Shown one piece after another: positions 20,988 to 30,984 of a stretch of DNA of 64,000 bases; position 1 is the first letter of the stretch, and the number at the start of each line of letters is the position of its first letter. This DNA comes from Athripsodes cinereus. Lineage: Eukaryota; Arthropoda; Insecta; Trichoptera; Leptoceridae. The stretch spans positions 11,985,384 through 12,049,383 of the forward strand of contig OX388317.1 of the NCBI GenBank assembly GCA_947579605.1. The letters are read 5' to 3'. Both the position numbers and the translations under genes were made by a program. Under the pieces are notes generated by a model. The model worked only from the letters and a program-made list of their open reading frames with translations, made no database searches and was not told where the DNA came from.

Positions 20988-22229
20988 GTATTCTATTCTT
21001 TGTAGTGCCCTCGAAAGTGCACTCTGGTAACACTCACACTTTTTATCCATCGCACTATGGTTAAGATTTCTCACATATTTATGTTTCACGCTTGAACGCT
21101 GGCAATTTATACACACAGGTTGTTGTTCTTTTTTCTCACACATGCTATAATGATGACCGCCTGCGCAATGAGAGCAGACTGGCGGTTTCGTTTTGTTAAG
21201 ACACGATATAGAAGCATGTCCAAGTCCCAAGCAGTGGTAACATTGAGTCACTGGGTTCGAATCCTCCACCCTCAACCTTTGATATCCTATGTATACTTTA
21301 CCATCCTCTATGAGTAGTCGTCTCAATTCTGGAGTGGTCTCCAGTAGCACGTGATTTTGATTTTGGTTGTTTTTAATTTTGATTACCTTCTTTACGACGA
21401 GGTCACCAGCTTGAACTTTAATATTCCTCAACTCCACATTCTGCTGTATCATGTCGTTGGATAGGTTTTCAATATCATAATCAGCTGTTATATTTTTGAC
21501 GACTATACATGGTCGTCTCTTTTTCAGCACTGCAGCCTCTAGAACTCCAGCGAATTTTTCAGTCACTAATTGTGCCATGATTTGAGCATCGCCAGGGGTA
21601 GGGCATGAAACAAGTAATCCTCCCTGCTTCAGCCGTCTTGTGTAGATGACTGCTACACCAATTGGTGCCAGTTTTAAATTGTGTTTTAGAAATTTGTCCA
21701 TATCGTCTGGAGTCATATTATTTCCCACAGGCGTTACCACCAAGGAATATGTTTTTCTACTTCCCGCTGTACTAAGTTGCGTCTCACTACCTCTGGATGG
21801 AGATTTACTAATTGTACATAGCGTCCTTTTTATTTCCTTAACCTCTTGGGCCATGGCAGACAACAATGGTTCGACGCTTGTTTTCATCTTAAGCTTCTCG
21901 TTTTCCATGAATATAGTTGATACCAGCTCATAAAGTCGGTCAACATCATTAAACACTCTATCTCGGCTTAGACTTGATATTTTCCCTTTTCCATCCGTTA
22001 CAATAGCTTTAATATTTTGTAAAATTTCTCGGGTTTCTATCAAGGTATCCTGCCCTTGATTACCTCTTGGAGGCGTTTCAAACTCGAGCAATCCCGTAAG
22101 AACATTTGCGTTAGACGCTGGCCCATTTGGCGATCTTGGCGTCTTAAGCGATTTTTCGAATGGGCTTGTCATTCTCTTGACTCGATATAAATTGTCAGTT
22201 TTACGCTGTATAAATTCAATTCCTTTCAC
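20985..22229 (-). CDS. LINE ORF1: gag-like nucleic-acid-binding protein
   Basis: 414 residues. The N-terminal part is polar. A segment around 95-140 (VDRLYELVSTIFMENEKLKM, MAQEVKEIKR) has coiled-coil character. A central domain at about 160-330 resembles the RRM-like fold region of Jockey-type ORF1 proteins. Zinc knuckles follow at about 340-400: CYHCLGLGHASISC (CCHC), CSHCAGGHHYSMC, and a longer CINC...HSAMDKKC. Such proteins coat the element RNA and form the RNP with ORF2. The frame ends in UGA directly followed by CUA CUA, and the same phase then stays open for 388 more codons, a layout expected for programmed readthrough. Confidence 0.85.
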   Translation of the reverse strand: MKGIEFIQRKTDNLYRVKRMTSPFEKSLKTPRSPNGPASNANVLTGLLEFETPPRGNQGQDTLIETREILQNIKAIVTDGKGKISSLSRDRVFNDVDRLYELVSTIFMENEKLKMKTSVEPLLSAMAQEVKEIKRTLCTISKSPSRGSETQLSTAGSRKTYSLVVTPVGNNMTPDDMDKFLKHNLKLAPIGVAVIYTRRLKQGGLLVSCPTPGDAQIMAQLVTEKFAGVLEAAVLKKRRPCIVVKNITADYDIENLSNDMIQQNVELRNIKVQAGDLVVKKVIKIKNNQNQNHVLLETTPELRRLLIEDGKVYIGYQRLRVEDSNPVTQCYHCLGLGHASISCLNKTKPPVCSHCAGGHHYSMCEKKEQQPVCINCQRSSVKHKYVRNLNHSAMDKKCECYQSALSRALQRIEY

Positions 22230-22250
22230 AAAAGTTCACTTTATTAAATT

Positions 22251-23286
22251 AATAGTTTAAAAGACACAATATACAAAACCAATTATACCGGTGAATTCTC
22301 CGTACGCTGATTGCTGAAGTACTGCAATTTCAGTAAGATTCACTCAGAGTAAGCTTATTAATCCGTTACTATTTGGAGAGTACTTTTTCACTTGTATAGT
22401 AGTATTGACGTTCGTGACGTAGAATAAAACAAATAAAAAGAGTAAATAAGGAGTAATAAAATGTATTTTATGTTGTAAAGGTGTCATTTTTGAACCATAA
22501 ATTTGATACACAGTTGAATTTGACTTATTTTGGTGACGTTAAAGCTTCAAATTTTATACTTTTTAATGCGAAGTATTGTTCGAATATATAATTTCTAGGA
22601 TTTTTATATGTGATAGATAATGGAACAGATATTTCATTAAACCAAAAATGTATTTGGATCTACACGACAGAACCTATTGCTTTAATTAGTAGGTAAATAT
22701 GAAGTGTGAATAAAGAAATGTTTTTTTTTTTTTTTTCAAATAACAATCTAAATCAATTATTGTATGTACTTATTAAACTACAAAACTCAAAGTGTAGCTT
22801 TTGTTCGTTATACTGACGAATAAACTGTAGATGAAAGGGGACCTACTGGATATTATTGTTTTCAGGTTTTATGGGAAGCTTTACAATGAAAAATGTCATT
22901 CGAAATAGAGATAATACAACATAGAACATTGTATGACATATCATTGTTACAAAATATCATACTACGAGTACTCAGTACCTACAGTCAAGGGCGTGGTGAA
23001 TATGGGAATACCGAATCAGAGACAAAAGGACTAATCATACAATGTTCAAAGCAAAATAGTTTTTATTTAATAATGAAAATATTCTTAGAATAATCGCTTA
23101 ATTTGTATTGTTTTTATTTTTTAATAATTATTTCACAAAGGCAATAGGTACACCACGTTCTCAAGATCTGGAAAAGTAAAAGAACGGTTTATTAGGAAAG
23201 GTGAAAGATTTATTCAGAAGCGCCCGGAATAGAGAAAACCGGTTTCCCCCCAAAAGGACCATTTAAGTGCAACAGTAAGGTAAATA
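22251..23286. other. No recognisable gene
   Basis: Includes the uncertain 5' limit of the LINE (to perhaps 22380) and AT-rich DNA with a T-tract near 22720. Confidence 0.4.
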
Positions 23287-23424
23287 CTATACCATACTAT
23301 ACCCTCGCGCTGTGTCCCAAGTGGGGTAGGCAGAGAGAACGGAACGCCAAACAGATCTATCTTTACACACTTCCTTCGATTCCTCCACATTCATACAGTT
23401 TCTCATACACGTACGTCGGTTAAC
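23287..23424 (-). mobile_element. 3' fragment of a LINE related to 11550-14990
   Basis: In minus sense it ends TGCCTACCCCACTTGGGACA, then GCGCGAGGGTATAGTATGG, and upstream has AGAAACTGTATGAATGTGGA and GAATCGAAGGAAGTG. It aligns with the last about 130 bp of the intact LINE but is clearly diverged, so it belongs to a sister subfamily. Confidence 0.65.
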
Positions 23425-24500
23425 ACGCAAGTAAGGTAAAGAAAATGGTTAATTAAAAGTCATTGAAAAATATCTTTTTAATATGCTAATTACTCAGTAT
23501 ACTATACCTATGAAACTTCCAATTGAATTTAATAATCAAATAAAATGTTTGAGTATGGATTCATAAAATATTCGAGAAATGTAAAAGTTAAAGTGGTGTA
23601 GTACATAATAAACTAATTCTTAATAATTAAAAATGTTTCGTGATTACCACATGGTTAGTGCCAACAAAATCAAACAAATTGTAAAAGTTATGCCCTAAAC
23701 ATCTGAAGTAAATGACAGCAGACCTTATATTTTTTTGTGTAAAATTGTTTTTAAAGATTAATTAAGTCAAATAAAGAAAAAAAGCATTGCGAGTGGACAC
23801 CCTCTATGGTAGGTATTTTACAGCATAATACCCATATATAGAAAGCAGAATTCCATGCATATGTCTGTTAAGGCTACGTAGTGGAGTAGGTACCTACCTA
23901 ATTAGTTGTTCGGCCTTAGAAGAAGATTGATTGAGAAGGAAAACATTGCTTACATAATTCATTTTCAGGAAAATGCCTTATTTTACGTTAGTACGTCTCT
24001 CAACAGACGTTCCTCGTTTAAATTCGATTTGCTATAAAGTTTTTCGTCTTAACGAAATTTGTGGTATTTCAGTTCTTAGCACGCTAGATAAATTGAAATA
24101 ATACATCTGCCTTGATGGTGTTTCAGTGGCTAAATAATGTTTTTGAACTTTATATTTGACGGTTAAATATTTTCTTACTTCATGACCAAAGTTGAGTCAT
24201 TTAGGTAATTGTTATTGATGGATATGGTTGACTGTCGGTCACCGCGTTACAACTGTCTCATTGTGAATTTTACAGAAAAAGAGACGACAGTTCTGGCTGG
24301 TTCGTGCTTTATTGAGTATGTCTAATAAAATCGGTCAAAAAACGCCTTCTTCTGCGCACAATGTTTCGCACAACCTTGATGACCCTTTTTACATTACAAC
24401 GTTTCTATACCAGCCTTATTTGAGAACAAGTAATCGTTTGTTTGGGTCTCACTTTTGACGTAAAAATAATCTGAATGGAGAGGTCTTGTTTCTGCCATGC
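23425..24500. other. No recognisable feature
   Basis: AT-rich; contains GTAGGTACCTACC-type strings near 23890. Confidence 0.4.
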
Positions 24501-24767
24501 GCTGAGAAAAATACTGACGAAATTTCACAACGAATCATTGGTACGTACTATCAGATTAGGACCAGAGAAAGTACAAATGATTCATTAGTACAAATCTATA
24601 ATATTCACTTTTCGCAAACAAATCGTTAGTAAATTTACACACGATTTATTTGTGAAAATTTAATATTATAGATTCGTACTAATGAATCATTTGTACTATC
24701 TCTGGTCCTAATCTGATAGTACGTACCAATGATTCGTTGTGAAATTTCGTTACTATTTTTCTCAGTG
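24501..24767. mobile_element. Fold-back MITE with about 110-bp inverted repeats
   Basis: The left arm runs from CTGAGAAAAATACTGACGAA through CAACGAATCATTGGTACGTA and TATCAGATTAGGACCAGAGA to AATCTATAATATT. The right arm is its reverse complement with only a few changes. The spacer is about 45 bp. Non-coding; target duplication not clear. Confidence 0.8.
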
Positions 24768-26398
24768 TGCTCTTTCTGCTTCTTGGGTAAAATTTAAATA
24801 AGAAAAAAAAATATCAAAAGGTTGTATCAATAGAAGACATTGTGGAAGACAAATTTCATATGAGAGTTCTTCTTGTGTTATTTCCATCAGTAAACTATAT
24901 TCAGTTAGGCGGAGAATGCTGTGTTGAGAGAAGGAATCAGCAACAGAGCATAATGTATGTATGTATGAGAAGGAAGAAGAATGATTGAGGAGAAAAGTGG
25001 GAATGTATATATATTATAATATAATTGAATTAAACTTACATATTTCTGTAGAGAGAGAGTGGTATAATTAATGTGGAGAAAAATGTTCATGAAATTATTA
25101 GATTTTTTTGTGTTATTCTCATAGAAAATTCATAAAGAAACTTTGATAATAATGATAGTATAAATGTGTAAAGAAAAATAATATGAATAAATAAAAATAT
25201 ATAATGATCCTTGATATTCCTGAGTAAGACGAGCACTATCACTTTTTTCTGTAAGTTTTGCAGTGTCCTGTAAAATGCGGTTATCCGTAAAATTCCACCA
25301 ATGCAGGACCTTTGCACGCGAGTTTAACATCTTCAATTTAGGGATAAAGTATTCACCCATCTAGACTGGGTTAGTATTTGTTAAAACGGTGAAGACAACT
25401 TGTTCATTATATGCAACGAGTCTACTTAAGTTAGCTAGTATTTTTATTTATTTATTTATTGTATTCTTTTTGCACATCATCATAAGGTGTATTTTTTTAT
25501 TATTTTATCTTTACTCCAGACTTGAAGATGGGGTGTGTAAACCTCTCAAGTCCGTATCAAAAAACATACTGGTAAAAAATGAAAACATATTATAGTAAAA
25601 ATAAGAGGAAAAATAGGTCATAAACTTAAAGATAACAGTAATAATAGTAGGTAGTTTAATTGGTATCGGTTTAATATAAAAACTTTCTTAACCTATTAAG
25701 TAGATAATTTTGTATTTGTATATAACAGTGTTAACTTATCAATACAAAGTTTAAAATACTAAGACGATAATATGTAGTGACGAGATTATCACTCTTAATT
25801 AAACTTAAGGTAGCTAGACTGAATGCTATTTTTCAAAGAATTGATTTTTATTATTCATTATTATAAGAATTTCAAAATAATATTGGTAAAAATCTGAAAA
25901 GAAAATTTAGTTTATAATTATAATATTATATTGATCTCTGCACCTACAGATAAAGAAGGTGGAATATGTGTAAGAGTATGTATATTCGGACGCAAATGAA
26001 ATTGAGTATGCAATTACTTACAGCAAAAAATTAAAATGTTAACTGCCCAATGCGAGAAGCTATAAAACAATTAAATTGGTAACATCAAGCATTTAATGGA
26101 GTAATTAAAGTCAATATGGTGTTGCCATTACTGACTATATCGCTCTAGACAGATAATAATGTATGTATATTGAACGGCGGAAAAATTACAAAATTCCTAC
26201 TACTGCTGCGAACAACACCATCATAGCGAAGTCCTAATAATAAAATAATATCTTCATTTCTTTCAAACGTGTGAATTCTGCATATAACTTTTAAAATAAT
26301 GATAAACATTATGTTGTAATTCTGTATATAGGTAGGTACCTAATGTTTTTGACGAACTTTTACTAACACTTTTTTTTTAAATTCCATTTTTCACAATG
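24768..26398. other. No recognisable gene
   Basis: AT-rich with GTATGTATGTATG at 24955-24967. A small hairpin GACTTGA / TCAAGTC lies near 25520-25552. Confidence 0.4.
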
Positions 26399-26545
26399 CA
26401 CCGTTCCTATGACAACGCCATCAGAGCTCAGGGAAAGTCGTTGGAAGAGGTGACGCAATTAGCACCGAGTCGCTCTGAATGGAGGAGGCTGGTTGCTGCC
26501 CTGTGCTCCCGAGAGCAGAGTTGAGGGCGATGATGATGATTTTAC
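26399..26545 (+). pseudogene. C-terminal remnant of an RTE-like LINE
   Basis: Translates as GKSLEEVTQLAPSRSEWRRL and VAALCSREQS before a stop and a (GAT)n tail. This is the extreme C-terminus of a common insect LINE reverse transcriptase (block: S-L-E-E ... R-S-E-W-R-R-L-V-A-A-L-C). About 40 residues remain. Confidence 0.65.
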
Positions 26546-26727
26546 AAGTACAATGTTTTACAGATATTTTTATTTCTTTTATTTATTGTTTATTTGTTTT
26601 TTCTTTATTTTTTTAATGCATAATCTTACAAATAAAGCATCAGTATCTTCGAGTAAACGTTGAAATGATAGTACCTACATTACGCGGCGACTGAAACGTC
26701 GTTTTTTACACGCAATTACTTTTACTT

Positions 26728-26766
26728 GTAATCCCAGTTGTGGAATATGCCGTGGTTATATAGACA
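26728..26766 (+). repeat. 3' tip of the 250-bp SINE-like family
   Basis: CCCAGTTGTGGAATATGCCG then TGGTTATATAG matches only the last 40 bp of the family. Confidence 0.45.
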
Positions 26767-27028
26767 TAGGAATAAAAATATAACAATTCATTATACAACA
26801 TACGTGCTTGAATAAATTAAATTGAAATAGACGAAGATTTCACGCTCGTGTTCATATGTAATATTGATCACTATGTAAAGATGTTTAGATAAGAAGTGTT
26901 TCATACGTATTATATTATAATGATATACATACACGCATTCCAATTATATTTTTTGTTCAGATTGTTTAAAAGCATTATTATTATATTATTATTAATAACC
27001 TACATTTTGAATTTATGCAAACGTTTAA

Positions 27029-27146
27029 TGGCCGGTTTCAATAACCTATCTATCCGTGACTGTCGATTGAAATGTATGATTTAAAATATAGAACACAATA
27101 GATTTCAATCGACAGTAGCGGATAGATAGATTATTGAAACCGGCCA
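27029..27146. mobile_element. PIF/Harbinger-like MITE with TAA target duplication
   Basis: 118 bp. The arms begin TGGCCGGTTTCAATAA and end TTATTGAAACCGGCCA, with about 45 bp of pairing each (CTATCTATCCG, ACTGTCGATTGAAAT). It is flanked by TAA on both sides (27026-27028, 27147-27149). GGCC-type ends with 3-bp TWA duplications are the Harbinger hallmark. Confidence 0.75.
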
Positions 27147-27149
27147 TAA

Positions 27150-27602
27150 ATGAAGTAGGTATCTACATATACGTACCCGACAGAACACACATAAGTCGAC
27201 ACCCCTCCCTTTCATAATATTGTGAAATAAATCACCATATTTCACAATATAATGTCCTTAAGAGAATGATATCGACGATCTAGCTCTACAACTCAAAAAT
27301 CTTTAATCGTAATTTTGGTATATGTATTTATATTATGCTTTAAAAACTCAATAAAAATTCAATATACCACATAACAATCGCATTGTTAGAGGCATTATGT
27401 TGTCTTTGTTCCGTTCAAAAAATTCGAAATATTTGTTTGTGGAATTGAAAATAGGTACCTACCTACATTATTATTAATAATTATTAATATATAAAGGGAA
27501 CCGTGAGAATTTATTAAAGTTATTTGTTTGTGGAATTGATTATATGAATTACCAATTAAATCAAAATTTTCGAAAATTTCGACTTGTTGATGTGTGGAAC
27601 TG
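27150..27602. other. No recognisable feature
   Basis: AT-rich spacer between two MITEs. Confidence 0.4.
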
Positions 27603-27800
27603 GGGCCCGAAGTCAAAACACATTTTAACGTTACGTTTTCGTTCCGTTAGCGTTCAAATATAAACGGCGTTGCGAGAAGTGTCAATTTTCGTAGCTTAAA
27701 TACACAATAGTTACAAAATCTGTCTCTTTGGCGCAACGTCGTCTATATTCGAACGATTGCGACACGAAAAAGTAACGCTAAAATGTGTTTTGACTCAGGC
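27603..27800. mobile_element. MITE, same family as 44775-44962
   Basis: The left end is GGGCCCGAAGTCAAAACACA and the right end TGTGTTTTGACTCAGGC. Internal mirrored blocks are TAACGTTACGTTTTCGTTC and CACGAAAAAGTAACGCTA. It differs from the second copy by scattered changes, so the insertion is not recent. It abuts the tandem array that follows. Confidence 0.75.
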
Positions 27801-27801
27801 T

Positions 27802-28276
27802 TGTCGATATGAGTGTTAGTAATGTCCTGGAAAGATATTCCTCTATTGACGTAGAATCTATCTAAAAAAAGATGATATGACTGTCGATAAGAGTGTTTGT
27901 AATGTCCTGGAAAGATATTCCTCTATTGACGTAGAATCTATCTAAAAAAAGATGATATGACTGTCGATAAGAGTGTTTGTAATGTCCTGGAAAGATATTC
28001 CTCTATTGACGTAGAATCTATCTAAAAAAAAGATGATATGACTGTCGATATGAGTGTTTGTAATGTCCTGGAAGGATATTCCTCTATTGACGTAGAATCT
28101 TTCTAAAAAAAAGATGATATGACTGTCGATATGAGTGTTTGTAATGTCCTGGAAAGATATTCCTCTATTGACGTAGAATCTATCTAAAAAAAAGATGATA
28201 TGACTGTCGATATGAGTGTTTGTAATGTCCTAGAAAGATATTTCTCGATTGACGTAGAATCTATCTAAAAAAGATG
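27802..28276 (+). repeat. Minisatellite: six units of 80-81 bp
   Basis: Units start at about 27802, 27882, 27962, 28043, 28124 and 28205, each containing TGTCGATAWGAGTGTTWGTA, then ATGTCCTGGAAAGATATTCC and TTGACGTAGAATCTATCT plus an A-run of 6-8. Length changes fall in the A-run. The last unit is the most diverged. No frame runs through. Confidence 0.95.
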
Positions 28277-28944
28277 AGTACCTACTTGTTTTTATCCTAA
28301 GCTCCCGAAAAAAGTGCTTTAGGCCGGAACAAAAGTAATTATTATTCAACTTTTATTCGGAAACAAATTTTTATAACAAAAATCATGAATACAGATTAAA
28401 TAGACATCAATATAGCTATTTCATTCTCGGACAGGGCGATTAATATATATTTTTTTATTAAATACAAATTGTCCATTGCCTCATTCGCGACAGTAAAAAA
28501 TATATATCAAGTGCATGTTTTAGTATTCTGTGTATAAGTAAGTATAGGCATATTATATTGTTTACTATGATCTTTCTAACAAGAGCGTTGTATTAAAATT
28601 TCCGCATTCGCTACCTCCCTTTTACAGTAGGTTTGTAGAAGATTTATTGCGTTAAATTCGAAAACGTGATTCCATTTCGATTAGTCAAAAAGGAAATCAG
28701 CTGTCTGGTATACTAATATAAAATTTATGCTGTTCAGTTCATGATATTATTATAATTTATGTTTAAAATACGCCCTCTGATAATAATATGATGACTCCTA
28801 CTGAGACTACAATACAATATTATACTCATATTAAATTATAAACGTATTGATATCCGGAAACTATCCGTTATTGAACTTGTTCGTCCTAAATTTAGCTATC
28901 CGACCGAATACGGAATATTTATCTAACAATATTATAGGGTCATA
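28277..28944. other. No recognisable feature
   Basis: AT-rich, no motif recognised. Confidence 0.4.
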
Positions 28945-29485
28945 AAATAAAGCTGGGCAAGGAAAATCAAACGGCAGAAATTTCTAGACGAATAGGATTG
29001 GGATGGGCTGCATTCTCAAAACTTAAATATATATTTAAAAATAATGAAGTCCCCATCAGTCTTAAGAGAAAACTTTACGATTCGTGTGTCCTGCCAGTGA
29101 TTACATATGGGCTAGAAACTATGATGCTAACACTTGCGAGCAAACGAAAACTGAGGTGTGTACAGCGTGCCATGGAGAGGCAAATGCTAGGTATCAGCTT
29201 GAGAGACAAAATAAGAAATGAAACTATCCGACAAAAGTCGTTGACGTTGTTGATAAAGTCTCCAAGCTGAAATGGCAATGGGCTGGTCATGTGGTAAGAC
29301 GAGAGGATGGCAGATGGACTTCCAGAATTCTTGTATGGAGACTATGGGAGGACAAAAGAAGCGTAGGAAGACCCCAAAAAAGATGGGTTGATGATATTGT
29401 CCAGATGGTGGGGAAACAGTGGTATCGTGTTGCTCGAGATAGGAAAATGTGGAAAAGTTTTGAAGAGGCCTATATCCAGCAGTGA
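28945..29485 (+). pseudogene. Truncated RTE/BovB-like LINE, C-terminal part
   Basis: Reads KLGKENQTAEISRRIGLGWA, AAFSKLKYIF, LKRKLYDSCVLPVITYGLET, VQRAMERQMLGISLRDKIRN, then after a frameshift near 29235-29260 KLKWQWAGHVVRRED, RSVGRPQKRWVDDI and WKSFEEAYIQQ before a stop. This is the segment C-terminal to the RT catalytic core in RTE-like elements. The 3' tail at 29503-29518 is (TAAG)n. Endonuclease and RT core are missing, so it is a 5'-truncated insertion with at least one break. Confidence 0.8.
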
Positions 29486-29539
29486 ATAGAGAAGAAGGCT
29501 AGCAGTAAGTAAGTAAGTATTATAGGTAGAAACCTATTA

Positions 29540-29590
29540 TCAGGACATTTTCCCAAAGTGGGATTGCCAGCAAACTCACTGTGTGATATT
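29540..29590 (-). repeat. Fragment of the 250-bp SINE-like family
   Basis: CCCAAAGTGGGATTGCCAGC matches its 3' portion in minus sense. The fragment is interrupted by the following insertion. Confidence 0.45.
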
Positions 29591-29806
29591 CTATATTTTC
29601 AAGTGTAACTTTGTGGAAATACATTATAAAAGATAATATTTAAATTAAAACACTGTTTAATTCCACTATGAGATTGCTTTAATTAAAACGTTTTCGACTA
29701 CAATGTAGTCATCATCAGTAATAACACAATACTGTTTGTTGAAAACGTTTTAATTAAAGCAATCTCATAGTGGAATTAAACAGTGTTTTAATTTAAATAT
29801 TATCTT
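29591..29806 (-). mobile_element. Penelope-like fold-back element with hammerhead-like motif
   Basis: Two perfect inverted arms of about 64 bp (29629-29695 and 29743-29807) enclose a 45-bp centre, preceded by a 40-bp extension (29591-29628). TCACTGTGTGATATT flanks the unit at 29576-29590 and 29807-29821, a 15-bp target duplication. In minus sense the left arm/centre reads CTGATGA, T, GACTAC-loop-GTAGTC, then GAAAACG (29688-29720), the core order of a hammerhead ribozyme. Inverted pLTR-like arms, a short extension and a hammerhead motif are known Penelope features. No RT is present, so the copy is non-autonomous. Confidence 0.6.
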
Positions 29807-29821
29807 TCACTGTGTGATATT

Positions 29822-30730
29822 AAAATGATAATGGGGAACAAGCAAGTGTGAGAAATATGAATAAAAATGTTATCAATTTATATGTATTAATAAATATACG
29901 CTGATCACGAATATCCTAATAACAAACGATAAAATAAAACTTTTCATTCATTATTTTTATTTTAAAAATACATATTTTCTGTCAAAATTTTAAACGCCAT
30001 GTTTTGTGAAAGTTGCCTATTGATTGATATCGTATAAATTCAAGAGTTTTGTAAAATTTCTAAAATAAATAATATTGAAAAAATATCATTAATAATTACC
30101 TACAATCGTGAAATTACTGCACCAACTCCATGTTGGAGATTTCTCCAAACACCAATAGAAACACCTTTTTAAAATTTGGGAGAATCAAATATCTACTTGC
30201 ACAAATGAAAAAAAAATCATAATGTGACTCGTCAAATATCGTGGTCGGACATACGATTATGTGGTTTAAGATCTCGCCGAATATTTATAATTTCGTATCC
30301 GAAATCCGTCAAAATCATCATCTGTACATCATACATTTGTATATTAAACAATATGTAAATACTTGAGTAGTTCATAATGTCTTTATTAGGTTTACTCAAT
30401 AGATAATGAACCGCTTAGTAAGCAATTTGATTCGACGTATTTTTGCTATCTGAAAATAAACAAATCGGTTCATTGGAAGGTTTCTCATATATATTACACC
30501 AACCGTCCCAAGATCTTCCAAAATCTCTTTAAAAAAAGATAAGAGTTCAAATCAAGTAGAAGTTCAGAACGTGTTAAGTTAAACCTTATCACTGAATTGA
30601 GAATATTGGGGGATATTTGGAAGAGCTCGCGCCTTTGCGAGAATGTGAATATGTGAATATATATACCTACAATTTGAATGCATTTTTCTACAAAATTGCA
30701 TGTTATGTAATCAATCCAATCAATATTTTA
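29822..30730. other. No recognisable gene
   Basis: AT-rich, no motif recognised. Confidence 0.4.
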
Positions 30731-30984
30731 TCCCGTGGAGCACCCGGTAAAGAATTGGTCTCCCACTCTTCCCCGTAATTTTTCGAGTGTCCTGTAAAAG
30801 GCAGGTGTTCGAAAAAACAGAGACATTGTACATCTTAAATTCGGCGATGAGGTTTGCCACCCATCCTGAATGTCTTGATTTTATATTGGCACGAAGAGGA
30901 CAGTTTGCATGTTTCTTACGTGCAGTTGGTCTACTGGCTACCCCACTTGTGGGATATGCCGTGTTGGTATAGTAGTAGTAGTAG
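30731..30984 (+). mobile_element. 250-bp SINE-like element, best-preserved plus-strand copy
   Basis: Starts TCCCGTGGAGCACCCGGTAA and ends GCCGTGTTGGTATAGTAGTA. It contains GTGTCCTGTAAAAGGCAGGT, GCCACCCATCCTGAATGTCT, GGCACGAAGAGGACAGTTTG and the CCCAC-TT-GTGGG hairpin. The tail is (TAG)n. The short open frame inside is incidental. Confidence 0.75.

Larger units (their letters stand above)
16152..22250 (-). mobile_element. Near full-length LINE with ORF1, an extra middle ORF and ORF2
   Basis: Layout in minus sense: ORF1 (22229-20985), middle frame (20975-19818), ORF2 (19782-16861), a 3' region of about 700 bp with A/T-rich tandem units and a hairpin, and a tail of TTGAAT-like units at 16152-16180. 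Gag-like ORF1 with zinc knuckles plus AP-endonuclease/RT ORF2 without RNase H fits the Jockey/CR1 assemblage. The 5' end is approximate. A separate 3' fragment lies at 40120-40200. Confidence 0.8.

Noticed and set aside
27802..28276. CRISPR-like array
   Set aside because: Units are repeated in full with no unique spacers, and the DNA is eukaryotic: a minisatellite.
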